Shown: piece after piece, positions 1 through 6,582 of the stretch
How positions within the stretch are numbered: the stretch's first letter is position 1
Layout of the letters: every line of letters starts with the position of its first letter
Assembly: GCA_027371665.1 (NCBI GenBank)
Contig: DAHXMP010000245.1
Span: 1 to 12,015 of the forward strand
Reading direction: 5' to 3'
From: Bacteroidota bacterium
Lineage (GTDB): Bacteria > Bacteroidota > Ignavibacteria > Kapaibacteriales > UBA2268
Length of the DNA stretch: 12,015 nt
The notes under the pieces: model-generated
What the model was told of the DNA's origin: nothing
Database searches by the model: none
The model's input: only the letters and a program-made list of their open reading frames with translations
Position numbers and translations under genes: made by a program

Positions 1-152
1 AATGAAAAGCGATTTTTCCTTCCATATAATTAGTAATTCTATATTATTAATTTTAGACTATGACAAAAATTAAATGCTAATATATATCTAATTTTTATAA
101 ATAACAATTACTTATTTCTGATGTTTTTTGTATGGCTGTAATTTACAGTTAT

Positions 153-1232
153 CTACGCCCTTCTCTTCAAATGATAGACATAGGCGAGAACCTGTGCGAC
201 GGCTTTGAATAGGTTTTCCGGGATTTCCTGCTCGACTTCGACTTTATAATAAATAACACGGGCAAGCGGCGGGTCTTCGATAATAGGCACGCCGTGTTCC
301 TCGGCGATTTGGCGGATTTGGAAAGCAAGGTAATCAACGCCCTTAGCAATAAGTTTTGGTGCGGACATTTCATTGGATTTGTAGCTGAGTGCCACTGCAA
401 AGTGGGTAGGATTTGTAATCACTACTTCCGCTTCCTGGACTTTTTTAAGCATGAGTTTACGCAGTCGGGAACGCATAATCGAACGAAGCCGCTGGCGGAT
501 TTTCGGGTCTCCTTCAGTCTGCTTGACTTCTTCCTTAACCTCCTGCTTAGTCATTTTCATGTCTTCCCTGAATTTGTATTTCTGATAGAAGAAATCAGCA
601 ATAGCAATGAGAATGTAAACCAATGAAATTTTAATTAAAAGCTCAAAGCAGACACTGACCATAAATGTCCCGACGTCAGCAAATGGCCTTTCCATTAAAC
701 CAACTGTTTCCTCAGCCTTGCTTGCCAGTACCTGGTAAACTATAAATCCGAACAATATCAGTTTGGTAAAACTTTTAATAAGTTCGAATGCCGTTCTTCC
801 TGACATAAAAATTTTCTTTAAACCGGAAAAAGGATTAAATACCTGTTTGAAATGCAAACCTTCGGTGAATTTCTTACCAGCAAAACGGAAACCGACCTGG
901 CTAACTTCTGCCGCTAAAGCTATTAAAACAATTAACCCCATAATCGGCAGAAGCAGTTTGGCAAGAAGCAATGACATTCGATAAAATAAAGGAGCAGTCG
1001 ATTCAGTAGTAATTGATATTGTTGCTGAATTTTGAAATGTGAATCTCATAAAATCCTGAAAGCCAGAAAACATTGCTCCGCCAAAGAGAAAAACCACTAA
1101 CCCTCCAAGCAGCATGATTGCCGCCGTAGTGACGTCATGACTTTTTGCTACCTGTCCCCTGGCTCGTGCTTCGTTAAGACGCTTCGCACTCGCCGGTTCG
1201 GTTTTTTCCTGGCCGTCTTTGTTTTCTGCCAT
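153..1232 (-). CDS. flhB: FlhB, flagellar type III export gate switch protein
   Basis: FlhB is the inner-membrane component of the flagellar type III export apparatus. It switches substrate class from rod/hook to filament proteins after autocleavage of its cytoplasmic domain. The 359-residue protein opens with the family's hydrophilic leader (EKTEPASAKRLNEAR, residues 10-24). Hydrophobic segments follow near residues 35-55, 88-110, 152-172 and 187-214. The charged C-terminal half carries the autocleavage motif NPTH at residues 274-277, inside VVITNPTHFAVAL. Length is normal for the family (about 350-380). The ATG is preceded by AAGGA. It is the last gene of the fliP-fliQ-fliR-flhB run, 30 nt after fliR. 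No flhA is visible in the 152 nt downstream. Identification is secure; the flagellar rather than injectisome assignment rests on overall similarity to FlhB. Confidence 0.97.
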   Translation of the reverse strand: MAENKDGQEKTEPASAKRLNEARARGQVAKSHDVTTAAIMLLGGLVVFLFGGAMFSGFQDFMRFTFQNSATISITTESTAPLFYRMSLLLAKLLLPIMGLIVLIALAAEVSQVGFRFAGKKFTEGLHFKQVFNPFSGLKKIFMSGRTAFELIKSFTKLILFGFIVYQVLASKAEETVGLMERPFADVGTFMVSVCFELLIKISLVYILIAIADFFYQKYKFREDMKMTKQEVKEEVKQTEGDPKIRQRLRSIMRSRLRKLMLKKVQEAEVVITNPTHFAVALSYKSNEMSAPKLIAKGVDYLAFQIRQIAEEHGVPIIEDPPLARVIYYKVEVEQEIPENLFKAVAQVLAYVYHLKRRA

Positions 1233-1262
1233 TTAATTCCTTAATAGTCTTTCATGTTATTA

Positions 1263-2060
1263 TTAAACTCTACCCGGATTCAAAGTCATAATAAACTTCA
1301 TAATATCGTTTTCAAATCCCTGTAATGCATACTTTGCCACCATTACAATCATTGGGGATGCTGCAAACAGAATCAGCAAACCAACAGCTATCTTCAACTG
1401 GAAACTGAGCATGAATATATTCGTTTGCGGAGCAACGCGTGCCAAAAGGGCGAGGGCTAAGTTAGTCAGAAAAATTGCAACTATTACCGGTGCAGCCATT
1501 TTGACACCCACAATAAAAACTGTTGTAGCCATTTTTACAAACATTTGAACTGAAGAATCGGTAAAAGCAAATGTCGTTATTGGTACTGCCCTGACACTGG
1601 CATATATACCCTCGATAAGAAAATGGTGCCCGTTGAGAATGAGAAAAAGCATAAGAACAACCATTTCCTGAAAGTCACCCAATATTGTCGGGCTTCCCTC
1701 ATCAATATTAAAAACTGCAGCAGTAAAAAATCCAAGATCGAAATCAATAAGACCCCCGGCAACCCTTGCACCCCAAAAAACAGCATTAGCAACGAAACCG
1801 ATTGATAGGCCAACCATTAATTCCTTTAGAACCAAAAGCACCATGTACCATAAGTGAAAGTCAATCACCGGCTGTTCCTGCCAGAAAGCCGTCGTAATTG
1901 AAAAGGCAAGCAGCAGGGCAAGTAAAATTTTTACCTTGTTCGGTATTGTCAGACTTCTGAAAAAGGGCCCTGCCGCAATAAATCCCATTACCCTTACAAA
2001 AAGCAGGGTGCCGATAATCAATTTCCCGGTTAATATGCTTATTGTTTCAGAATCAGGCAT
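1263..2060 (-). CDS. fliR: FliR, flagellar export gate membrane protein
   Basis: FliR is a polytopic inner-membrane protein that joins FliP and FliQ in the export-gate channel at the centre of the flagellar basal body. In known structures one FliR sits with five FliP and four FliQ. The predicted 265-residue protein is almost entirely hydrophobic, with about six membrane-spanning stretches, and has the usual family length (about 260). The segment AAGPFFRSLTIPNKVKILLA (residues 29-48) is typical of FliR/SpaR/YscT N-termini. The ATG lies 11 nt after fliQ, with only a weak Shine-Dalgarno, so translational coupling is likely. The order fliP-fliQ-fliR-flhB matches the common flagellar arrangement. 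No defect is seen. Confidence 0.96.
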   Translation of the reverse strand: MPDSETISILTGKLIIGTLLFVRVMGFIAAGPFFRSLTIPNKVKILLALLLAFSITTAFWQEQPVIDFHLWYMVLLVLKELMVGLSIGFVANAVFWGARVAGGLIDFDLGFFTAAVFNIDEGSPTILGDFQEMVVLMLFLILNGHHFLIEGIYASVRAVPITTFAFTDSSVQMFVKMATTVFIVGVKMAAPVIVAIFLTNLALALLARVAPQTNIFMLSFQLKIAVGLLILFAASPMIVMVAKYALQGFENDIMKFIMTLNPGRV

Positions 2061-2071
2061 TTGCTTAGCAA

Positions 2072-2338
2072 CTATCTTAATCCGGGAATCATTTTAATCA
2101 ATTCTATAGTAAAAGTCTTAAGATTACTAATCATGAAAGGCAGCATCAGGATAGTTACAGCGAAGACCGTAATCAGTTTAGGAACAAATGTCAATGTCTG
2201 CTCGGAAATGGTTGTTGCTGCCTGAAATATAGAGATAATCAATCCAATAATAAGAGAAGCAAGCAAAAGGGGCCCGCTTATTATTATCACATAATAAAAT
2301 GCTTCACGAACTATTTGTAAAACCAACTGGTCAGTCAT
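2072..2338 (-). CDS. fliQ: FliQ, flagellar export gate small subunit
   Basis: FliQ is a two-helix hairpin membrane protein of the flagellar export gate that packs around the FliP/FliR complex. The 88-residue length is normal for the family (about 89). Two long hydrophobic stretches (about residues 15-38 and 50-75) flank the conserved loop IFQAATTISEQTLTFVPKL (residues 37-55), which is the diagnostic FliQ/SpaQ region. The ATG has AAGGA in front of it. The gene is 27 nt downstream of fliP and 11 nt upstream of fliR, so all three should share one transcript. Confidence 0.96.
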   Translation of the reverse strand: MTDQLVLQIVREAFYYVIIISGPLLLASLIIGLIISIFQAATTISEQTLTFVPKLITVFAVTILMLPFMISNLKTFTIELIKMIPGLR

Positions 2339-2365
2339 TTTTTATCCTTACATTTAATAAATTTC

Positions 2366-3136
2366 TTAAGGTGAAATAATGCTTTTCATAAGGGAATCTA
2401 TTACCAAATACCAGCCGTCAACAAGAATAAATAATAGTATCTTGATTGGCAGCGAAATCAATTGCGGTGGCAGGAGAAACATACCCAAAGACATCAACGT
2501 GCTGGCGATTATCATGTCCAGTACAAGAAAGGGAACGAAGAGGAGAAAACCTATCTGGAATGCAATTCTAAGCTCGCTGATTGTATAAGCGGGTATTATC
2601 GTCCAGGTTGAAACTTCATTAATGTCTTTCGGTTTATCCTTTCCGCTCAGCTTGATAAACAGGGCAAGATCTTCCTCGCGAGTATGCTTGAGCATAAATG
2701 TCCTGAATGGCTTAACAATATTATCCAAGGCTTGCTGTTGAGTTATTTCATCCCTCATATAAGGCTGTATTCCTTCATTATTTGCCTGGTTTAATACCGG
2801 CTGCATAACGAAGAATGTAAGAAACAAAGCAAGACCCGCAAGCAACTGCCCGGGTGGCTGGGTTGATGTTCCTATTGCCTGCCTCAGAAAATGGAAGACC
2901 ACGATAATCCTTGTGAAACATGTCATCATGACAAGTATGGATGGAGCAAGAGCGAGAACCGTAATAATTGCAAGAATTTGAAGCGTCATCACAAGGTCGC
3001 CGGATTTTTCTCCTTTATCCACCGAAAGTGAGATTTTTGGGATGGTGATGTTAGTGGGCAATTGCTGGGCGCGCAGGCTTATGCTGCTCAGCAATAATGC
3101 GACAATTCCCGTAATAAATAATTTATTTATTTTCAA
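2366..3136 (-). CDS. fliP: FliP, flagellar export gate protein
   Basis: FliP forms the pentameric ring at the entrance of the flagellar type III export channel. The 256-residue protein starts with a cleavable-looking signal peptide (about residues 1-23, ending LRAQQ), as FliP usually does. Family signatures follow: SILVMMTCFTRIIVVFHFLR near residues 66-85, AYTISELRIAFQIGFLLFVP in the C-terminal half, the LDMIIASTLMSLGMFLLPP segment, and the VDGWYL end. The start must be TTG at 3134-3136. A stop codon lies immediately upstream in frame, and the next in-frame ATG would remove the signal peptide. No clear Shine-Dalgarno is present. The gene is first in the fliPQR-flhB run, and no fliO precedes it here. 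Confidence 0.96.
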   Translation of the reverse strand: MKINKLFITGIVALLLSSISLRAQQLPTNITIPKISLSVDKGEKSGDLVMTLQILAIITVLALAPSILVMMTCFTRIIVVFHFLRQAIGTSTQPPGQLLAGLALFLTFFVMQPVLNQANNEGIQPYMRDEITQQQALDNIVKPFRTFMLKHTREEDLALFIKLSGKDKPKDINEVSTWTIIPAYTISELRIAFQIGFLLFVPFLVLDMIIASTLMSLGMFLLPPQLISLPIKILLFILVDGWYLVIDSLMKSIISP

Positions 3137-3359
3137 TTAGTTGTCTTATTTTATCATATTTTATTATTTTTCAAACTTTAAAACAATAGATGTGCCAAAG
3201 ATAGATTAAAAAAAAAGAAAAAATATGTAAGCATAAGTCTTAAATAATAAACGACATAATCAGACTAAAAAAATTTAAAATTTTAAATGTAATACGACGT
3301 TAAAAAAACATGTTCAATATAAGCCAGATGTTTATTATGAAACAACAATTTAATACAAA
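3137..3359. other. AT-rich divergent intergenic region
   Basis: This 223-nt gap separates the minus-strand flagellar operon from the plus-strand accessory islet. It must hold promoters for both directions. Only the sigma-54-like site at 3181-3197 is recognisable. The rest is A/T runs with no convincing hairpin, RNA gene or reading frame. Confidence 0.5.
3181..3197 (-). promoter_or_regulatory. Candidate sigma-54 (-24/-12) promoter for fliPQR-flhB
   Basis: Read on the minus strand, the bases are TGGCACATCTATTGTTT. Against the RpoN consensus TGGCAC-R-N4-TTGC-W, every fixed position matches with exact -24/-12 spacing, except the final C of the -12 GC, which is T. It points at fliP; a start about 12 nt downstream would give a leader of roughly 35 nt. 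Sigma-54 control of flagellar genes is known in several phyla. The variant -12 element and the AT-rich setting mean a chance match is possible. Confidence 0.35.
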
Positions 3360-3746
3360 ATGAGACTTTCAAACGATAAAAAAGTAATTTTTGCATCCAG
3401 CTATTCGATTTTTATCGGGGTTTGCATAATTGCACTATGGTCTTTCTTTTTTGCATTCAGATTTGTTCCTGAACATAAAATCTCGATTTATGCATTGTTA
3501 ATTTCCGTTATTTCGATATGGGGAGGAATACTTTTGGCGCTTGAAATAAAATTCGGAAAACAAATATGGTACCTATCCTCGATATTATTGATTTATACTT
3601 ACCTGCGGAGCATGATATATGTTATAAAGGAAAATATCGTTGCCCTGGCAATTGTCATTGCACTTCTTTTGCTGATTTTGATTTGGAACATTTACTTAAT
3701 ATCAAGATTCACACTGAGCAACAGAAGCAAAATGCAAGAGAAATAA
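3360..3746 (+). CDS. Small four-helix membrane protein, unrecognised
   Basis: I do not recognise this 128-residue protein. It has a short basic N-terminus and four predicted membrane segments at about residues 10-32, 42-62, 67-88 and 91-115. A short basic tail (SNRSKMQEK) follows, consistent with cytoplasmic ends. It has no catalytic motif, no cysteine pair and no signal peptide apart from the first helix. The ATG has no evident Shine-Dalgarno, as is common in Bacteroidota-like genomes. It lies 34 nt upstream of the methyltransferase fragment on the same strand, so the two may have been co-transcribed. I see no sign of breakage. A real gene seems likely because the hydrophobic segmentation is regular and no competing frame looks better. 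Confidence 0.65.
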   Translation: MRLSNDKKVIFASSYSIFIGVCIIALWSFFFAFRFVPEHKISIYALLISVISIWGGILLALEIKFGKQIWYLSSILLIYTYLRSMIYVIKENIVALAIVIALLLLILIWNIYLISRFTLSNRSKMQEK

Positions 3747-3780
3747 AACTAAATTTGATAAATTTGCAGAAAGAGAAATT

Positions 3781-4020
3781 ATGGAATACAAAGAAGAAAT
3801 AGAAAAATCAGGCAGGGTATTCGAGAATTTAATCGAATATATTGGCGAGTCGTCTATAAATCAAAAAGAGCCTGTGAAGCCTGTATTCAAGACAGAGGAT
3901 TTTTGCTTGTATAATGATGATTGCCTAAAAGTGATGGCAAAATTTCCCGACAATTATGTTGATATGATTTATGGAGACCCGGATTATAATGTCGGAATAA
4001 ATTATGCTGGGAATAATTAA
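3781..4020 (+). pseudogene. DNA methyltransferase, N-terminal fragment
   Basis: This is the 79-residue start of an S-adenosylmethionine-dependent DNA methyltransferase, probably an N6-adenine or N4-cytosine enzyme of a restriction-modification system. Residues 40-76 hold the typical entry DFCLYNDDCLKVMAKFPDNY, followed by motif IV. That motif appears as DPDY (residues 66-69, in IYGDPDYNVGINYAG) rather than the more usual DPPY. The frame then stops at 4018-4020, where a family member would continue through its target-recognition region. The matching C-terminal end lies at 4972-5163. Motif IV preceding the distal part fits the beta-class order. With the centre missing, this fragment cannot be an active enzyme. 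Confidence 0.8.
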
Positions 4021-4059
4021 ACAACTTTTTTTTAACCATTTTATAACAATGTAATTTTT

Positions 4060-4975
4060 ATGGCAATGTTTATACAAAAAATATTATTAGTGCTTTAGAA
4101 GAAAAGCATGGAAAATTAAAAAGACTTGGTGATGGATATTCTTTATATTTGATTCCAGCGATTGATGTTATAGTATATTTCAGGTATTCAAAAATTTCAA
4201 AAGCAAGTAAAAATATTTTAAAAGCATTTTTGGTCTTCGTAGGGAAGATATTTCATTGATGCAAAGTAAGAAATCTTTTATTTGTTTGATAACCGACGAT
4301 GAAACAAAAAATCTTTTCATTCCTTTTCAACAATTCGAATCATATTTTTTTGAAACAGTTCCTTCACGTGATGGTCAATATAAAACACTTTCCTTTTTTA
4401 AACCAACAGGATCTGAAATTTATTTTGCGGGAATTGGAAAATTTAATGCAGAAAATTATTTTAGTTTAGACGATATTTTAAATATTACACAAATAAAAAT
4501 ATCTATCCCTGAATTGTCGCATACTCAAATTCAGTCACTTATTGGTTCAATTGGAATTAGAAAGGGATATAATATTTGGTATCCCGAAAGTGATAAACAA
4601 AAAATTGATTCTAATATTGTTGATTATACAAGAATAATAGAAAAATTGCCTTCTTTTAATAAAGACATTGATCATATTATTTCTGAAATAGATGTTATTT
4701 GGCTTGACAAATCAAAACCAATTTCTTTTTATGAAGTTGAACATTCTACTCCAATATACTCAGGTTTATTAAGATTTAATGATGTTTTATTGACAATTGC
4801 TGGTGCTGATAATTTTAACATTGTTGCAGATAATGAAAGAGAGAGTAAGTTTGGTAAAGAAATTAATAGACCGACTTTTAAACAAAACAAATTAATTGAA
4901 AAAGTAACTTTTCTTGATTATGCTAATGTATATAATTGGTTTCATAATTTGACGGGTAAATATTATGGGTTATGA
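4060..4975 (+). pseudogene. Restriction-endonuclease-like gene with one or two frameshifts
   Basis: The stretch reads as one protein of about 300 residues only if indels are allowed. A first piece in the frame of 4062 (NIISALEEKHGKLKRLGDGY) runs to a stop at 4257-4259. One extra T in the T5 run at 4227-4231 would join it to the next frame as KAFFGLRREDISLMQ. That frame then runs openly to 4975. The ATG at 4060 reaches the first piece only if the A6 run at 4076-4081 gains one A. The C-terminal part contains EIDVIWLDKSKPISFYEVEH followed by STPIYSGLLRF. This spacing of D and ExE on two predicted strands resembles a PD-(D/E)XK nuclease core. Together with the flanking methyltransferase pieces it suggests a restriction enzyme. 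The piece from 4256 alone (239 codons) might still be translated. Base composition is visibly poorer in GC than both neighbours. Family assignment is inference. Confidence 0.55.
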
Positions 4976-5163
4976 GAATTCTTCTTTGCAGGGAACTTGA
5001 GAGAAAGTATATAAGTTGCGAAATACATCCCGATTATTATAATATGATACTTGACAGGTTAGATAATAATGGGTATATTCGCGATGAATACAGGCTTGAT
5101 TTTATCAAAGATAAGAATAAAAAGGATGCTAAAAATAAAGTAACGATTTTTGATTTTATTTAA
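4972..5163 (+). pseudogene. DNA methyltransferase, C-terminal fragment
   Basis: This 63-residue frame looks like the end of the same kind of methyltransferase as 3781-4020. RILLCRELERKYISCEIHPD and the following YYNMILDRL match the helix-strand-helix that comes after motif I in beta-class enzymes, with E of CEI as the likely acidic cofactor-binding residue. The glycine-rich motif I that should precede it is absent: the frame upstream reads only a few unrelated codons after a stop at 4957-4959. The ATG at 4972 overlaps the stop of the nuclease-like frame as ATGA. This may be a chance product of the junction rather than a true start. The fragment converges with and slightly overlaps the 3' end of the minus-strand regulator gene. 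Confidence 0.7.
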
Positions 5164-5447
5164 TGCCGACAATCAATTCCTTCCCCAAACCTTGACTTAT
5201 AATTTTATACAGGGTGGATAGCTGGATTTCGCTTTTACCGGATTCGATTTTCAAGATGTAGCTCTTTTTTTGTATTTGTGCGTTCTGCAAGTTCTTCCTG
5301 GGTCAGATGTGCTTTCTTTCTTGCTTCTTTAAGCATGGCACCTAACTTGAAAGCCATTGATTCGGAGTCGAAGCGGTCTCTTTTGGTAGTCCCTTTTTTC
5401 CCATATTGTTTATTAAGGTGTTCTTCAAATGTTTTTATATTTTTCAT
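5156..5447 (-). pseudogene. HigA-like XRE antitoxin/regulator, frameshifted
   Basis: This gene encodes an Xre-family helix-turn-helix protein resembling HigA-type antitoxins of Bacteroidota. Read as it stands, it gives 70 residues ending in an unrelated tail at 5235. Removing one base from the A7 run (plus-strand T7 at 5266-5272) restores a 96-residue protein. In it, LTQEELAERTNTKKSYILKI continues into an ordinary domain end (SEIQLSTLYKIISQGLGKEL) and stops at 5156-5158. The helix-turn-helix spans about residues 36-92. Its ATG follows the mraY stop by two bases (TAGAAATG), so it is probably read from the murF-mraY transcript. No HigB-like toxin is next to it. It could instead have been a controller protein for the adjacent restriction locus. 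The frameshifted form lacks the recognition helix and should not bind DNA. Confidence 0.75.
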
Positions 5448-5449
5448 TT

Positions 5450-6580
5450 CTACCTCACCTTAAATGTGGTCATTGCTATAATGGCGAGCATTATTGCCAT
5501 AATATAGAATCGAACGACGATTTTGGATTCATGCCAGCCTGATTTCTCGAAGTGATGATGTAACGGGGCTATTTTGAACAATCTTCTCGGCTCTCCGTAG
5601 CGTTTACGTGTGTATTTGAAATATGAGACCTGGAGAATAACGGAGACTGTTTCAGCAAAGAATATGCCTCCGAGAATCGGAAGAAGAAATTCTTTCTTGA
5701 GTAAAACGCAGAGACAGCCGATTGCTCCTCCGAGTGCGAGCGAACCTGTGTCACCCATAAAAACCTGTGCCGGATAAGCATTGAACCAAAGGAAACCGAG
5801 CGAAGCTCCAACAAGAGCAGAGCAAAAGATTACCAATTCGTCAGTTCCGCGGAGATATATTATATTCAAATATCCCGAGAAAACATAATTACCAGTAACA
5901 TAGCTTATGATACCAAGAGCAAGAGCAACTATTCCGACAGTTCCGATGGCTAATCCATCCAAGCCGTCTGTCAGGTTTACTGCATTTGAGGTCGCAGTAA
6001 TGATGAAAACAACAACGGGTATATACATGAAATTAAAATCGAAATTGAAATTCTTTGCGAAGGGTATCGTTGTCAATGTCCTGAAATGTTCAAATGTTTT
6101 GGAGAATATATCCGGGAAAAAATAAATAGTGCAGCCGACAATTAGCCCAATTGCAATTTGTCCGGCGAGTTTATATTTGCCGATTAATCCTTTAGGAAAT
6201 TTTTTTACAACTTTAAAATAATCGTCGAGAAATCCTACAGAACCAAGCCAGACAGTAGTCAGTAATATCAGAATTACATAAATATTGAGCATGTCAGCCC
6301 AAAGCATTGTGGGAAGAAGCACAGCAAGAAGAACTATTAATCCCCCCATTGTGGGTGTACCGGCTTTAAGGTTATGGTTCCCGATACCGTTCAATTCTGC
6401 TTTCGATTGTTCGCCGATTTGATTTTTCTTCAGTTTCCTAATAATGACAGGGCCAATGAAAAAGCTGATTATTAGTGCAGTGATGGCTGCTGCCGCGGCA
6501 CGGAAAGTTATGTACTGGAAAACCCCGAAGCCCGGCGTATGAAGCGTGTTCCTAATCCATTGTGCAAGATAGTAAAACAT
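5450..6580 (-). CDS. mraY: MraY, phospho-MurNAc-pentapeptide translocase
   Basis: MraY transfers phospho-MurNAc-pentapeptide from UDP to undecaprenyl phosphate at the inner membrane, making lipid I for peptidoglycan synthesis. The 376-residue protein has about ten membrane segments and the full motif set. KAGTPTMGG is at residues 72-80, the aspartate pair at 119-120 (FLDDYFKV), NLTDGLDG at 202-209, GDTGS at 276-280 (catalytic-site D277) and the triple histidine APLHHHFEKSGWHESK at 338-353. Length and motifs are normal. The ATG starts two bases after the murF stop (TAGAAATG), so translation is coupled. It contains an intact T7 run at 6200-6206, a useful contrast to the frameshifted accessory genes. 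In most bacteria murD would follow, but here a small helix-turn-helix gene does. Confidence 0.98.
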   Translation of the reverse strand: MFYYLAQWIRNTLHTPGFGVFQYITFRAAAAAITALIISFFIGPVIIRKLKKNQIGEQSKAELNGIGNHNLKAGTPTMGGLIVLLAVLLPTMLWADMLNIYVILILLTTVWLGSVGFLDDYFKVVKKFPKGLIGKYKLAGQIAIGLIVGCTIYFFPDIFSKTFEHFRTLTTIPFAKNFNFDFNFMYIPVVVFIITATSNAVNLTDGLDGLAIGTVGIVALALGIISYVTGNYVFSGYLNIIYLRGTDELVIFCSALVGASLGFLWFNAYPAQVFMGDTGSLALGGAIGCLCVLLKKEFLLPILGGIFFAETVSVILQVSYFKYTRKRYGEPRRLFKIAPLHHHFEKSGWHESKIVVRFYIMAIMLAIIAMTTFKVR

Positions 6581-6582
6581 TT

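Noticed and set aside
136..148. Palindrome CTGTAATTTACAG just downstream of flhB
   Set aside because: The arms are six bases with a one-base centre, which cannot form a proper hairpin. No other copy or operator context was seen, so chance is likely in AT-rich DNA.
1..152. Possible start of another gene downstream of flhB (an ATG reading off the left edge on the minus strand)
   Set aside because: Only a few codons are visible, without a clear Shine-Dalgarno and with no resemblance to the start of FlhA, so no gene is called.
294..984. Plus-strand open frames across flhB
   Set aside because: They are antisense to a strongly supported gene and have no protein-like features.
3566..3802. Alternative plus-strand frame overlapping the membrane protein
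   Set aside because: It is cysteine- and histidine-scattered with no family pattern, while the other frame gives four regular membrane helices.
4972..4975. ATGA overlap as proof that the nuclease-like gene and the methyltransferase tail form a coupled operon
   Set aside because: The downstream frame lacks the methyltransferase cofactor motif, so the overlap is more likely a product of the junction than a working coupled start.
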